A DNA stretch of 64,000 nt from Akkermansiaceae bacterium (GTDB taxonomy: Bacteria > Verrucomicrobiota > Verrucomicrobiia > Verrucomicrobiales > Akkermansiaceae), in the NCBI GenBank assembly GCA_024233135.1, contig JACKPZ010000001.1:186001-250000 (forward strand). Direction: 5' to 3'. Positions within the stretch are counted from its first letter, which is position 1. The number at the start of each line of letters is the position of its first letter. Below are positions 44,168-52,621 of this stretch, one piece after another. The notes under the pieces are model-generated. The model did not search any database. It saw nothing but the letters and a program-made list of their open reading frames with translations, and was not told the DNA's origin. The translations under genes and the position numbers were made by a program.

Positions 44168-45100
44168 TTAGAACTTCCAGATGAGGTCGACGGTGAATCG
44201 CTCGTCGAACAAGCTGTCCTCCTCATTGGTGAGAGGGATCTCGTAGGCGGCGCCGATGTCGATGCTGTCGGTGATGCTCGAGCGGAAGCCGAAGGCGGCT
44301 GTCACAAGGTCGCGGTTTTGATGGGCGTTCGCAGCGCCGAGGTTGAAGAAGTCGTTTCCTTCGAACTCGACGATGCCCGAAACCCCGGTGAGCCGGCCGC
44401 CGTCACCGGCGTCCCACACGTGGAACCAGTTGAGCTCGACGAGCGGGATGAACCACGGGGTCACCTCGTAGCTGACGTGCGTGCTCAGGAACGAACTGGT
44501 CGATTGCTCGTTGCTGAAGGGCACCACCGCGCCGACCGCGCCGGCGAACTGCCATTGGTCCATCATCTTGAGGCCGTTGACCATCAGGTTCACCGCGCCC
44601 TTGCCTTCGCCTTGGAACACGTCGGTGTTGCCGGTGGGAAGCTCGAAGGTGGCCGTTCCGCTGACCGCCGTTCCGGAGGCGGGATCGTAGATGAACGCAT
44701 ATTTCAGACCGGCGCCGAGGTTGGCCCAGCCGTTGGTGTCGCCCAGGGTGGTGTCGGGGTTCATGTCAACATAGCCATCCTTGGTGGCGACGATTGACAG
44801 ACGCTCGTTGAGGGCGATTTCGAACTGCAGCGCGTAAACCTGCACGTCACCACCGAGCGGCACTTTGGTGTTGGCCGCGCTGATCTTGTCCGGCAGGCCG
44901 TGATAGATGAAAATCGGGTGCACGTTGGTCGTCGGCAGCGCGAGGTCGAACAGCGTCGGGTTGCTGATCGGGCGGCGGGCTTGGGCGAAGGCGTCGCTCG
45001 GAGCCGTGGGCGCGGGAGCGGCCATGTCGGAAACGACGGTGCCTGCGGTGGCAAGACCAGCGAGAAGACCAAGGGTGGTGGTGACGATCGGGGCTTTCAT
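44168..45100 (-). CDS. Outer-membrane beta-barrel protein
   Basis: A 310-residue exported protein: signal peptide (MKAPIVTTTLGLLAGLATA) then alternating hydrophobic/polar strands with aromatic girdles (VYALQFEIALNERLSIVATKDGY, GAGLKYAFIYDP, ATFELPTGNTDVFQG, YEVTPWFIPLVELNWFHVW) and a C-terminal strand ending FTVDLIWKF, whose final Phe is the usual barrel-insertion signal. It is likely an outer-membrane porin or transporter of the phenol-degradation MetA type; substrate unknown. Divergent from thyA. Confidence 0.8.
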   Translation of the reverse strand: MKAPIVTTTLGLLAGLATAGTVVSDMAAPAPTAPSDAFAQARRPISNPTLFDLALPTTNVHPIFIYHGLPDKISAANTKVPLGGDVQVYALQFEIALNERLSIVATKDGYVDMNPDTTLGDTNGWANLGAGLKYAFIYDPASGTAVSGTATFELPTGNTDVFQGEGKGAVNLMVNGLKMMDQWQFAGAVGAVVPFSNEQSTSSFLSTHVSYEVTPWFIPLVELNWFHVWDAGDGGRLTGVSGIVEFEGNDFFNLGAANAHQNRDLVTAAFGFRSSITDSIDIGAAYEIPLTNEEDSLFDERFTVDLIWKF

Positions 45101-45277
45101 AGGTAGGGGTATCGGTGGGTCGTGGTTGGATTGAAGTGCCGTGAGAGTGCCCGCGCGCAAGGGGGCCGACTACTCACCGCCTGCCATCGATTGCGCGTTT
45201 CTTGCTGCTTGCGCATGATTTGCCGCGCGGGCCGTCTTTCCTTGCAGGCGGGTTGCCTGCCGTGGCTTGATGACCGC

Positions 45278-46090
45278 ATGAAAACCTACCTCGACCTGAT
45301 GCGGGACGTGCTGGAGAACGGTGAAACGCGCACCGACCGGACGGGGACGGGCACCCTCTCGCTCTTCGGCCGCCAGACCCGCTACGACCTTCGCGAGGGG
45401 TTCCCCTGCCTGACGACCAAGAAACTCCACCTGCGCTCCATCATCCACGAACTGCTGTGGTTCCTGCGCGGCGAGACGAACGTCGCCTCGCTGCGTGAAA
45501 ACGGCGTGACCATCTGGGACGAGTGGGCCGATGACGAGGGCGACCTCGGCCCCGTTTACGGCAAACAATGGCGCGCGTGGCCCGCGCCCGACGGCCGGGA
45601 GATCGACCAGATCCACCTGCTCATCGACGAGCTGAAGGGAAACCCCGAGTCCCGCCGGCACATCGTTTCCGCGTGGAACGTCGGCCAGATCCATCAGATG
45701 GCGCTGCCGCCCTGCCACCTGATGTTCCAGTTCCATGTGCACCCGGCCGCCGATGGCGGCCGCCCCGGACTCTCCTGCCAGCTCTACCAACGTAGCGCGG
45801 ACCTGTTCCTCGGCGTCCCTTTCAACATCGCCTCCTACGCGCTGCTCACCCTGATGGTCGCGCAGGTCTGTGGCTTCGAGGCGCGCGACTTCGTCCACAC
45901 CTTCGGCGACGTCCATCTCTATCAGAACCATCTCGACCAGGCCCGCGAGCAACTCGCCCGCGAACCGCGGAAACTCCCGACCCTGTGGATCAACCCGGAC
46001 GTCCGGGACATCGACTCGTTCACCTTCGATGATTTCCGGCTCGAGAACTACGATCCGCACCCGCACATCAAGGCGCCGGTGGCCGTTTGA
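45278..46090 (+). CDS. thyA: Thymidylate synthase
   Basis: A 270-residue ThyA that methylates dUMP to dTMP with methylene-tetrahydrofolate. The catalytic cysteine is in ALPPCH (C146); further signatures are RTGTGTLSLFGRQ near 21-33 and HTFGDVHLYQNH. The start is the ATG giving MKTYLDLMRD; 52 upstream codons in the same frame are unlike the family. folA follows 12 bases later, so one transcript makes the enzyme and the reductase that recycles its folate. Confidence 0.97.
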   Translation: MKTYLDLMRDVLENGETRTDRTGTGTLSLFGRQTRYDLREGFPCLTTKKLHLRSIIHELLWFLRGETNVASLRENGVTIWDEWADDEGDLGPVYGKQWRAWPAPDGREIDQIHLLIDELKGNPESRRHIVSAWNVGQIHQMALPPCHLMFQFHVHPAADGGRPGLSCQLYQRSADLFLGVPFNIASYALLTLMVAQVCGFEARDFVHTFGDVHLYQNHLDQAREQLAREPRKLPTLWINPDVRDIDSFTFDDFRLENYDPHPHIKAPVAV

Positions 46091-46102
46091 CCCCCAGCCC
46101 TC

Positions 46103-46570
46103 ATGACACCCCGACTCACCGCCATCGTCGCGATGACTCCCTCGCGCGTCATCGGCCGCGGCGGCGACCTGCCGTGGCACCTGCCGGAGGATCTGAAATT
46201 CTTCAAACGCACCACCTCCGGCCATCCCATCGTCATGGGCCGCAAGACCTACGAGTCGATCGGCCGGCCGCTGCCGAAACGCCGCAACATCGTCCTCACC
46301 CGCGATCCCGCATGGTCCGCCCCCGGTGTGGAAACCATCACCTCGCCGGAACAGCTAAACGCTTTGGATGACCTCGGCGAAACCGTTTTCATCATCGGCG
46401 GCGCGGAGATCTATCAGGCGTTCATGCCCCACCTCGACGAACTGCTCGTCAGCCACGTCTTCGCCGAGCACGAAGGAGACACCTTCTTCCCTGCTTTCGA
46501 AGCCGGGTTTCCGAACTCGGAAACCATCGAGCGCCACGAGGATTTCGAAGTCCGGCGCTGGTCTCGCTGA
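46103..46570 (+). CDS. folA: Dihydrofolate reductase
   Basis: A 155-residue DHFR. GRGGDLPWHLPEDLKFFK holds the substrate-binding acid (D30) and the conserved LPWHLPED; the NADPH loop is VMGRKTYESIG; IIGGAEIY is the C-terminal cofactor motif. It reduces dihydrofolate made by ThyA, encoded just upstream, so the operon is a functional pair. A folded intergenic repeat starts right at the stop codon. Confidence 0.96.
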   Translation: MTPRLTAIVAMTPSRVIGRGGDLPWHLPEDLKFFKRTTSGHPIVMGRKTYESIGRPLPKRRNIVLTRDPAWSAPGVETITSPEQLNALDDLGETVFIIGGAEIYQAFMPHLDELLVSHVFAEHEGDTFFPAFEAGFPNSETIERHEDFEVRRWSR

Positions 46571-46635
46571 GTCCCATCCAACGCAGGCGTGGACCCGAGA
46601 CCACGACCGCCCGTTGCGTTTGACTTCGATGGGAC
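46571..46635 (+). other. Long imperfect stem-loop directly after folA
   Basis: GTCCCATC (46571-46578) pairs with GATGGGAC (46628-46635); inside, CAACG...GGCGTGG pairs with CCAC...CGCCCGTTG around an ACCCGAGA loop. The element starts at the first base after the folA stop. No T run follows, so it may be an mRNA-stabilising structure or processed signal rather than a terminator. Confidence 0.5.
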
Positions 46636-46659
46636 GGACAGCAGACTCCGACCTCGATC

Positions 46660-47106
46660 ATGTTCCTGCGAATCCTGCGCCCGCTCCTTGTCATCGGCTT
46701 CCTAACAGGAGGAGGAGGCTGGCTTTTGCTCTGGGGTTGGAAGGAGGTCCGAATCCAGCAAACGCTGGATCATGGAGCCGCGGTCGTGGACGGTCGCTTG
46801 ATCGATCACGCGACCAGGAAGCTTTCGAAGGGCGGTCAGACCTGGTCGCTGGTGGTCGAGTATGTTCCCGAAGGCGGTGAGGCGATCACTGCGGCGTTCG
46901 ATGTGGACGGGGCCACCTATCGCTCCGCGCTTCAGAGCGGCAACGCGAGCGTGACGTATTCTCCGCAGGACCCGGAGGTCGCCCGGGTGACCCGGTTCGC
47001 CATCCTGCCGTTCCAGATGGTGGCGGGGTTGGGCGGGGTGATGTTGTTCGCCGGCGCGTGCTGCATTCCCTTCGCGATGCGGACGGCGTCGAGGAAGGAT
47101 GGTTGA
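46660..47106 (+). CDS. DUF3592-like membrane protein
   Basis: A 148-residue protein with an N-terminal transmembrane helix (LLVIGFLTGGGGWLLLWGW), a beta-rich middle (GAAVVDGRLIDHA, WSLVVEYVPEGG, SVTYSPQDPEVAR) and a second helix near the end (VAGLGGVMLFAGACCIPFA). This layout, with an oligosaccharide-binding-like fold between two spans, is that of DUF3592 proteins of unknown function. It is likely to be separately transcribed from thyA-folA. Confidence 0.7.
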   Translation: MFLRILRPLLVIGFLTGGGGWLLLWGWKEVRIQQTLDHGAAVVDGRLIDHATRKLSKGGQTWSLVVEYVPEGGEAITAAFDVDGATYRSALQSGNASVTYSPQDPEVARVTRFAILPFQMVAGLGGVMLFAGACCIPFAMRTASRKDG

Positions 47107-47166
47107 TGGCAGCGGCGCACACCGGTGTTTCCAGCCGGCGGCGATCCCGCTCCCGGCCTTGGGGGA

Positions 47167-48018
47167 TCACTCCTTCTTCTTCCACGGCCCGCCCTTCGGC
47201 AGGTGGGTGGGCGGGTTCTTCTCGAAGTATTCCTTCGCTTTGGGGAACTGTTTCTCGAGTTGTTCGGCGACGTAGGGGGAAACGACGGCGCCGTAGAGGG
47301 TGAGCATGCCCCAGAAGATGGCGACGAAGGCGAGGACGCCGAGCGGGCGGAGCGGGGATGTTTCCACGCGGTGGCCGCCGACCTGGTCCCAGAGCGGCCG
47401 GCCGAGGCGGCGGGCGAAGAACAGGGACATGCCGTGGCAGATGAGGGAGATATATCCCCAGCCGAAGCCGACGCCGATGAACATGACACGTATGGAACGC
47501 CGGCTGGCCTGGGCGAGCGTGAGGTTCGAGCCGTCGTCGTTGACGACGCGGATGCCGAGCAACCACTTGCCGGGCGTGCGGCCCCAGCGGTGGATGAGCC
47601 ACGGTTCGAGCATGAACCACGGCACGAGCTGGAAGAGCATGAACCAAGGGTTGTTGAGCACCGTTCGGATGTCGCGGCCGACGAACCAGAGGGCGAACCA
47701 CAGCAGGGCCATGAAGCCGACGAGGTCGAACCAGCGGGCCCAGAAACGACGGCCGTAGGAGGGTTTCCCCCCACCGTCCGGAGCACCGGGCGCGGGGACC
47801 TCCGGCTCCGGCAAGGGCGGCGGCAGGACCTCATCGACGTGGCGGAGATCGAACTCCCGCGAAAACAAGGGGATCTCGCCGAGCAGGGTCCACTCGTCGA
47901 TGCCCTCGTGCCATGCCGGCGTGTCAGGCTTCAACTCGCCGTTCTCGATGCGGCGGCGGATCTCGAAGTCGTGGAAGGGTCCGCGCTTTTCGCCGTCCTC
48001 GATGGTCCAGACTTCCAT
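47167..48018 (-). CDS. RDD-family membrane protein with N-terminal GYF_2 domain
   Basis: A 283-residue protein. Residues 1-55 are a GYF_2 domain (VWTIEDGEKRGPFHDFEIRR, then GELKPDTPAW and DEWTLLGEIP). After a proline linker (LPPPLPEPEVPAPG) comes an RDD membrane domain: YGRRFWARWFDLVGF is the Arg-Asp-containing first span and RTPGKWLLGIRVV the conserved loop. A final pair of spans follows. RDD proteins are often transport-related, some being ion antiporters. It lies two bases after the LolC/E-type permease and is probably in its operon. Confidence 0.82.
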   Translation of the reverse strand: MEVWTIEDGEKRGPFHDFEIRRRIENGELKPDTPAWHEGIDEWTLLGEIPLFSREFDLRHVDEVLPPPLPEPEVPAPGAPDGGGKPSYGRRFWARWFDLVGFMALLWFALWFVGRDIRTVLNNPWFMLFQLVPWFMLEPWLIHRWGRTPGKWLLGIRVVNDDGSNLTLAQASRRSIRVMFIGVGFGWGYISLICHGMSLFFARRLGRPLWDQVGGHRVETSPLRPLGVLAFVAIFWGMLTLYGAVVSPYVAEQLEKQFPKAKEYFEKNPPTHLPKGGPWKKKE

Positions 48019-48020
48019 GG

Positions 48021-49700
48021 TCAGAGGTTGCGCAGGGATTTGGCGGCGTCGCTGCGGGCGGCGACGAAGGCGGGGACCAGCGCGGCGAGCGTGCAGAGCA
48101 CGAAGGCCATGAGGCCGATGAGCAACTGCTCGAGCGGGTTGTTGTGCGCCGGGATGACGTTGAAGCCGGTGATGGTGGCGGAGAACGGATCGAAGCCGAA
48201 CTGACGCAGGAACACCTGGATGGCTCCGCGGAAGTGGACGACAAGGCGGCCGCCCGCGACGCCGAGGCCGGCGCCGAGCAGGCCGAGCAGCATGCCCTGA
48301 TAGATGAACACCCGCACGATCTGGCCGGGGGCCGCGCCGAGCGCCTTCATCACTCCGATCTCGCGGCGTTTCTGGATGGTGACGGTGAAGATGTTCGCCA
48401 TCATCGAAAACGCCGCCACCAACATGATGAAGGACAGCGAGAAATACATCATGACGCGCTGCTGATCGATGAGCATGGAGAAACTGACGAACTGTTCCTG
48501 CTCGTTCCACGGCACGATGAGCCAGCCGTCGCCGAATTTCGCCTCCGCCAACCGCGCGACCTCGGAGGCGGTGTAGGGATCGTCGAGGCGCACCGAGATG
48601 CCCTGGACCTCGCCGGTGTCGAGCCCCGCGAGGCTTCCGGCGAGCGGCAGCGGCGCGAAAATGTCGGGAGTGGCGGACATCATCGACGCCTGATAGACGC
48701 CGGCCACCACCGCCTCCTTCGGCAGGGCGACGGTCTTGAGCTGCTTGTAGGCCTCGTCGTCCATCCTGCCGGCGTCGGTGGTGTCGAGTTTCTCCACCAG
48801 TTCCCCGATCGCGGCCTTGGTCTCCGCGGAAAACGTGTAGGCATCGCCGGCTGCGTTGCGCTCGCTGTCTTCAAGGGTGACGATGAGTTCCATCAGGATC
48901 TCACGTTCGGCGTCGCGGATGTTCTTCTCCGAGATCTCGATCAGCGAGTTGTAAACGGAGGTCAGCGTTTCCAACGGGACGGAGAAACGATCGCCGTCCG
49001 GTTTCCACGCGGCCTTGAGGGTGTCGGTTTGTTTCCAAAGATCCGAGAAGGCCTCGCGCAGCGGCGGATGCTCGGTGGATTTGTAAACGCGCATCACGTC
49101 GCGCAGGTTGCCGGTGGAGTAGAGCCGGAGCATGTCGCCCACGCCGACGGCGTATCCCTCGGCGAGTCGCGACGAGATGATGATGCGGTCGTCGAGTCCG
49201 AGGTCCGCGGTGGACCCGGGGTAGTCGTCACGGGCGAGCATGTTCTCGATGCTCTCGACCTGCGACGGGTCCTGGGTGTCGAGCCCGACCATGGCGAACA
49301 TGTAGGGATCCGGCCAGTGGTCGCAGTCGGCCAGCACGCTGTCGGACACAAACGGCGTGGCCGAGCGCACATGCGGGAGTTTCCGCGCCTCCTCCGCGAC
49401 CGCCTGCCAGTCCTCGATCGCTCCCGTCTGCCCGAAGCCCAGCGACGGCGGCCGGATGAGGACATGCGGGGAAAACCCGAGGAAACGCGTTTTCACCTCG
49501 CGCTCCATTCCGGCATACACCGCCATCACGACGACCAGGACGAGGACCCCGAGGGTGACCCCGACCAGCGAGATGAGGGTGAAGGAGGAAAGCACCGAGC
49601 GCCGCGGATTGAGATACCGGCGGGCGAGCAGGAGGCTGAAGGAGCGACGTTTGATGCCGCTTGCTAAACGTGCCGGAACACGAGGGCAAGAGGAAGTCAA
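48021..49700 (-). CDS. LolC/LolE-type lipoprotein-releasing ABC permease
   Basis: A 559-residue MacB/LolC-family permease: an N-terminal span (LSSFTLISLVGVTLGVLVLVVVMAVYAGM), a large periplasmic domain and three C-terminal spans within an FtsX domain (MYFSLSFIMLVAAFSMMANIF, then the KRREIGVMKALGA coupling motif). It is longer than LolC (about 400), with an insertion of roughly 150 residues rich in Asp/Glu (250-400). No matching LolD ATPase lies nearby. No ATG fits the N-terminus: the best start is a TTG that overlaps the stop of the DUF5615 gene (TTGA), so the original start may have been lost when that gene pair was inserted. Confidence 0.8.
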   Translation of the reverse strand: MTSSCPRVPARLASGIKRRSFSLLLARRYLNPRRSVLSSFTLISLVGVTLGVLVLVVVMAVYAGMEREVKTRFLGFSPHVLIRPPSLGFGQTGAIEDWQAVAEEARKLPHVRSATPFVSDSVLADCDHWPDPYMFAMVGLDTQDPSQVESIENMLARDDYPGSTADLGLDDRIIISSRLAEGYAVGVGDMLRLYSTGNLRDVMRVYKSTEHPPLREAFSDLWKQTDTLKAAWKPDGDRFSVPLETLTSVYNSLIEISEKNIRDAEREILMELIVTLEDSERNAAGDAYTFSAETKAAIGELVEKLDTTDAGRMDDEAYKQLKTVALPKEAVVAGVYQASMMSATPDIFAPLPLAGSLAGLDTGEVQGISVRLDDPYTASEVARLAEAKFGDGWLIVPWNEQEQFVSFSMLIDQQRVMMYFSLSFIMLVAAFSMMANIFTVTIQKRREIGVMKALGAAPGQIVRVFIYQGMLLGLLGAGLGVAGGRLVVHFRGAIQVFLRQFGFDPFSATITGFNVIPAHNNPLEQLLIGLMAFVLCTLAALVPAFVAARSDAAKSLRNL

Positions 49701-50062
49701 CGCAGGGGGAGCAGGCGGACCCGGTGCCGATCCGGTTCGACGGAGATCAAACAACCCTGCTCAAGCTGCTCCCCGTAGGTCCGGAGAATGTTCACAAGAA
49801 TGGTTCCGCACGATTCGGGAATGGGACATGCCACCCGGAGCAGGATCACACTCGGAAGGGTGGAACCGCGCGTCGCGACGAGGCGGGTGAAATCCAGATC
49901 CTGCGTTACGATGATCCCGCGGTTCTCGAACGCATGGTCGAAAATCACGGTGTCCGGATCCCCACAAGCGCCGATCTCCGTCCAATGTCCGGCATCAAAC
50001 CCATGGAGGCCTAGGAACGATTTCCAGCGCGGAGGAAGATTCTCGTCGATGATGAGTCTCAC
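49697..50062 (-). CDS. DUF5615 PIN-like toxin-like protein
   Basis: A 121-residue protein with the DUF5615/PIN-like pattern: RLIIDENLPP at the start (D6, E7) and the acidic pair in VTQDLDFTRL (D55, D57), with GACGDPDTVIFDHAFENRGI between. Such proteins pair with DUF433 antitoxins and are presumed RNases. The DUF433 partner overlaps its start by ATGA. Downstream it overlaps the odd TTG start of the LolC/E-type permease gene. Confidence 0.85.
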   Translation of the reverse strand: MRLIIDENLPPRWKSFLGLHGFDAGHWTEIGACGDPDTVIFDHAFENRGIIVTQDLDFTRLVATRGSTLPSVILLRVACPIPESCGTILVNILRTYGEQLEQGCLISVEPDRHRVRLLPLR

Positions 50063-50289
50063 GAGGCGCGGAGCTCGTGGGTTTCCGATGAGGAAAGGTC
50101 GGCGGCGAATTCAAGCGCGGCTTTGATCGAAGATGGCGTCAGATAGGGATAGTCCGCGCAGATTTCTTCCGAAGTCCGGCCACTTGCGACCTGGCGGACA
50201 ACATTCGCCACCGTGACCCGGGTGCCCCGGATGCAAGGCACTCCTGTCATCACATTCGGATCCGCTGTGATCTCGGGGTGGTGATTCAC
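50059..50289 (-). CDS. DUF433 antitoxin-like protein
   Basis: A 76-residue protein with the DUF433 signature: NVMTGVPCIRGTRVTVANVV, then ASGRTSEEICADYPYLT and SIKAALEFAAD. It is a small winged-helix type protein found as the first gene of VapB-like toxin-antitoxin pairs with DUF5615. It directly precedes and overlaps the toxin-like gene. Confidence 0.87.
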   Translation of the reverse strand: MNHHPEITADPNVMTGVPCIRGTRVTVANVVRQVASGRTSEEICADYPYLTPSSIKAALEFAADLSSSETHELRAS

Positions 50290-50343
50290 CCGGACACCAT
50301 AACGACGCGCCTACCGGATTGCAAGGAACCAGCCCCCGCCCGT

Positions 50344-51246
50344 TCAATCGGATGCGCCAAGGCCGATGCGCTCGAGCAGGCGCTGGAGGTCGTCGTCACC
50401 GTAGTATTCGATCTCGATGCGGCCCTTCTTCGTCGAGTGCTGGATGGCGACGTGGGTGGCGAGGTGCTCGCGCAGGCGGTTGGCGATGGCGCGGATGTGC
50501 ACGTCGACCTCACGGGAGACTCCGGATTTCTTGCCGCCGGAACCTTCCGCGGAGGAGTCGGAGGAGAAACCCTGGGCGAGGCGCTCGGCGGCCCGGACGG
50601 TGAGCTGGCGCTTGATGATCTGGTCGGCGGCGAGGAGCTGGCCGTCGCGGTCCTTGATCGAGAGGATCGCCTTGGCGTGGCCGACGGTGAGGCGTTGCTG
50701 GGCGACGAGTTTCTGCACGTCGTCGTGCAGGTCGAGCAGTCGCATGGCATTGGCCACGCTGGCGCGGGACTTGCCGACCCGGGCGGCGATCTCGTCCTGC
50801 TTGAGGGAGAATTCCCTGGCGAGGCGCACGTAGCCGGCGGCCTCTTCCATCGGGTTGAGATCCTCGCGCTGGAGGTTCTCGATCAGCGCCATCTCGAGCA
50901 CGTCGCGGTCCGACGCCTCGCGCTCGATGACGGGCACGGTGGCGAGCCCGAGTTTCTTCGAGGCGCGCCAGCGGCGTTCGCCGGCGATGAGTTCGAGCTT
51001 GCCGTTCACCGGGCGGACGATGAGCGGCTGGATGATGCCGTGCTGGCGGATCGAGTCGACGAGATCGTCGAGCGGCGCTTCGACAAAGGTGTGGCGCGGC
51101 TGGAGCGGGCTGGGCACCACGTTGTCGATCGGCACGTCGCGCACCCGCTGGGCGTCGTCATGGCTATCGGCGGGCACGGTTCCTCCCGCCGCAGGGTTTT
51201 TCCTGATCAGCGCGCCGAGTCCTTTGCCGAGTGCCTGTTTCGCCAT
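50344..51246 (-). CDS. parB: Chromosome-partitioning protein ParB
   Basis: A 300-residue ParB/Spo0J CTPase that loads on parS sites. N-terminal KQALGKGLGALIRK is the ParA-stimulating segment; PLQPRHTF, LIAGERRWRASKKLG and LIENLQREDLNPMEEA are the CTP-binding boxes; a helix-turn-helix (SLKQDEIAARVGKSRASVANAM) binds parS. The usual C-terminal dimer domain follows a Ser/Gly linker. The start is at MAKQALG. Its cognate ATPase gene is 33 kb away at 17.7 kb. A DUF433/DUF5615 pair lies immediately downstream. Confidence 0.95.
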   Translation of the reverse strand: MAKQALGKGLGALIRKNPAAGGTVPADSHDDAQRVRDVPIDNVVPSPLQPRHTFVEAPLDDLVDSIRQHGIIQPLIVRPVNGKLELIAGERRWRASKKLGLATVPVIEREASDRDVLEMALIENLQREDLNPMEEAAGYVRLAREFSLKQDEIAARVGKSRASVANAMRLLDLHDDVQKLVAQQRLTVGHAKAILSIKDRDGQLLAADQIIKRQLTVRAAERLAQGFSSDSSAEGSGGKKSGVSREVDVHIRAIANRLREHLATHVAIQHSTKKGRIEIEYYGDDDLQRLLERIGLGASD

Positions 51247-51386
51247 GGGGGAGGGACGATTACGCAAAGCCCACACGGATTCCAAGCGGATTCCCTTGTG
51301 AAATTCCGCACGCGAAAAACGGATCTTCGCACCGCGGGCGCAAGGGCCTGCTTGACGCTCGACCGCTCCGGAGGCATCCATGCGCC

Positions 51387-52049
51387 GTGCAATCGCCATT
51401 CCGGTTCCGCATCCTGCTCCCCCTCGTGTTCGCCTGCTCGCCTCTCTGGGCGCAGCAGGAAGCCGCCACCACTCCCGTGCCGGCGGACGCCGAGATCATG
51501 GCCGAGCCGATCCCCGCCGACGTGACCGCCTCGGCCGTCGCCGCGGTCAAGGCGCTCGGCGACCAGGTGGTGCTCGGTCGCTACGAAACCGCCATCGAAA
51601 AGATGAACCCGATGTGGAAGGAACGCGCCGCGAAGCGCATCGGCGGGATGGAAAAACTCGAAGCACAGCTCAAGGGCGTCGCGAAGCAGATGGTGCAGCA
51701 GGGCATCAGCATGATTTCCTTCCAACCCAAGGGCCAGCCGAGCGCCTACGAGGTGTGGCCGGGCAAAAAAGTGGTGACTGAAAACGGCAGACAAGTGGAA
51801 CGCCTCGTGCATACCAAATACATGGTGTTGGTCCCCACGGTCACCCGGTTCCGAATCCTTCGCCAGGGCGATCCGAAGCCACTGGTCATCGAGAGCACCG
51901 GCTTCCAGGTCGCCATCCGCGACAAAGAGGCGGAGGACTGGACCTTCATCGACGGCGCGAGCCTCGGCCCGAACGACCTGCGCAGCCTGTTCATCACGCT
52001 GCCGCAGGACATCAAGCTGCCGCCCGTGAACAAACGAGAAGTCCGTTAG
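51387..52049 (+). CDS. Exported protein of unknown function
   Basis: A 220-residue protein. A GTG start gives a signal peptide (VQSPFRFRILLPLVFACSPLWAQ); a good GGAGG lies 13 bases upstream, rather far. An out-of-frame ATG with better spacing opens a frame without signal or family character. The mature part (ADVTASAVAAVKALGDQVVL, RAAKRIGGMEKLEAQLKGV) is helical at first, then beta-like. No named family. A SET-domain gene follows nine bases later. Confidence 0.65.
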   Translation: MQSPFRFRILLPLVFACSPLWAQQEAATTPVPADAEIMAEPIPADVTASAVAAVKALGDQVVLGRYETAIEKMNPMWKERAAKRIGGMEKLEAQLKGVAKQMVQQGISMISFQPKGQPSAYEVWPGKKVVTENGRQVERLVHTKYMVLVPTVTRFRILRQGDPKPLVIESTGFQVAIRDKEAEDWTFIDGASLGPNDLRSLFITLPQDIKLPPVNKREVR

Positions 52050-52057
52050 AAACGAAC

Positions 52058-52621
52058 ATGTCGAAAAAGAAGACGAACGAGGACCGCGAGTTGCACCGCA
52101 AGCTCCTCAAGCTTTGGAACCGCGGCCAGAGCGAATACTGCGAGGTCCGCGGCTCGGACATCCACGGCCACGGCGTGTACGCCACCCGTTTCATTCCGGA
52201 GGAAACGCGGATCATCGAATACGTCGGCGAGTTGATCGACAAGAAGGAGAGCGACAAGCGCGGTAACGCGCTTCACGCACAATCGCTCAAGACCGGCGGC
52301 GCGGCGGTGTATATCTTCACCGTCAACCGCAACTACGATCTCGACGGCAACGTCCCGTGGAACACCGCGCGGCTCATCAACCATTCGTGCGCGCCGAACT
52401 GCGAGGCATGGATCGAGGGCAAGCGGATCTACATCCACGCCCTGCGCGACATCCAGCCCGGCGAGGAGCTCACCTTCGACTACGGCTTCGACATCGAGAG
52501 CTTCGAAGACCACCCGTGCCGCTGCGGCACGGACGGATGCGTCGGCTACATCGTCAGCCGCGAGCAGTGGCCCGAGCTGAAGGAGCGCTTGAAGTCGAAG
52601 AGCGACGTCACCACGCCCTGA
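52058..52621 (+). CDS. SET-domain protein lysine methyltransferase
   Basis: A 187-residue protein with a near-complete SET domain: GSDIHGHGVYATRFIPEET (33-50), RLINHSCAPNC (105-115, the pseudoknot AdoMet site) and ELTFDYGF (137-144), plus post-SET cysteines CRCGTDGC at 154-161 which, with C115, would bind zinc. It should use S-adenosylmethionine to methylate a lysine in a protein target. Such proteins are known from chlamydiae and some Verrucomicrobia, where histone-like proteins may be targets; the target here is unknown. The final codons overlap the end of the convergent outer-membrane gene. Confidence 0.9.
   Translation: MSKKKTNEDRELHRKLLKLWNRGQSEYCEVRGSDIHGHGVYATRFIPEETRIIEYVGELIDKKESDKRGNALHAQSLKTGGAAVYIFTVNRNYDLDGNVPWNTARLINHSCAPNCEAWIEGKRIYIHALRDIQPGEELTFDYGFDIESFEDHPCRCGTDGCVGYIVSREQWPELKERLKSKSDVTTP

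Noticed and set aside
40894..44184. A 1096-codon plus-strand open frame
   Set aside because: Antisense to the PVC cytochrome gene, with no recognisable motif or start signal.
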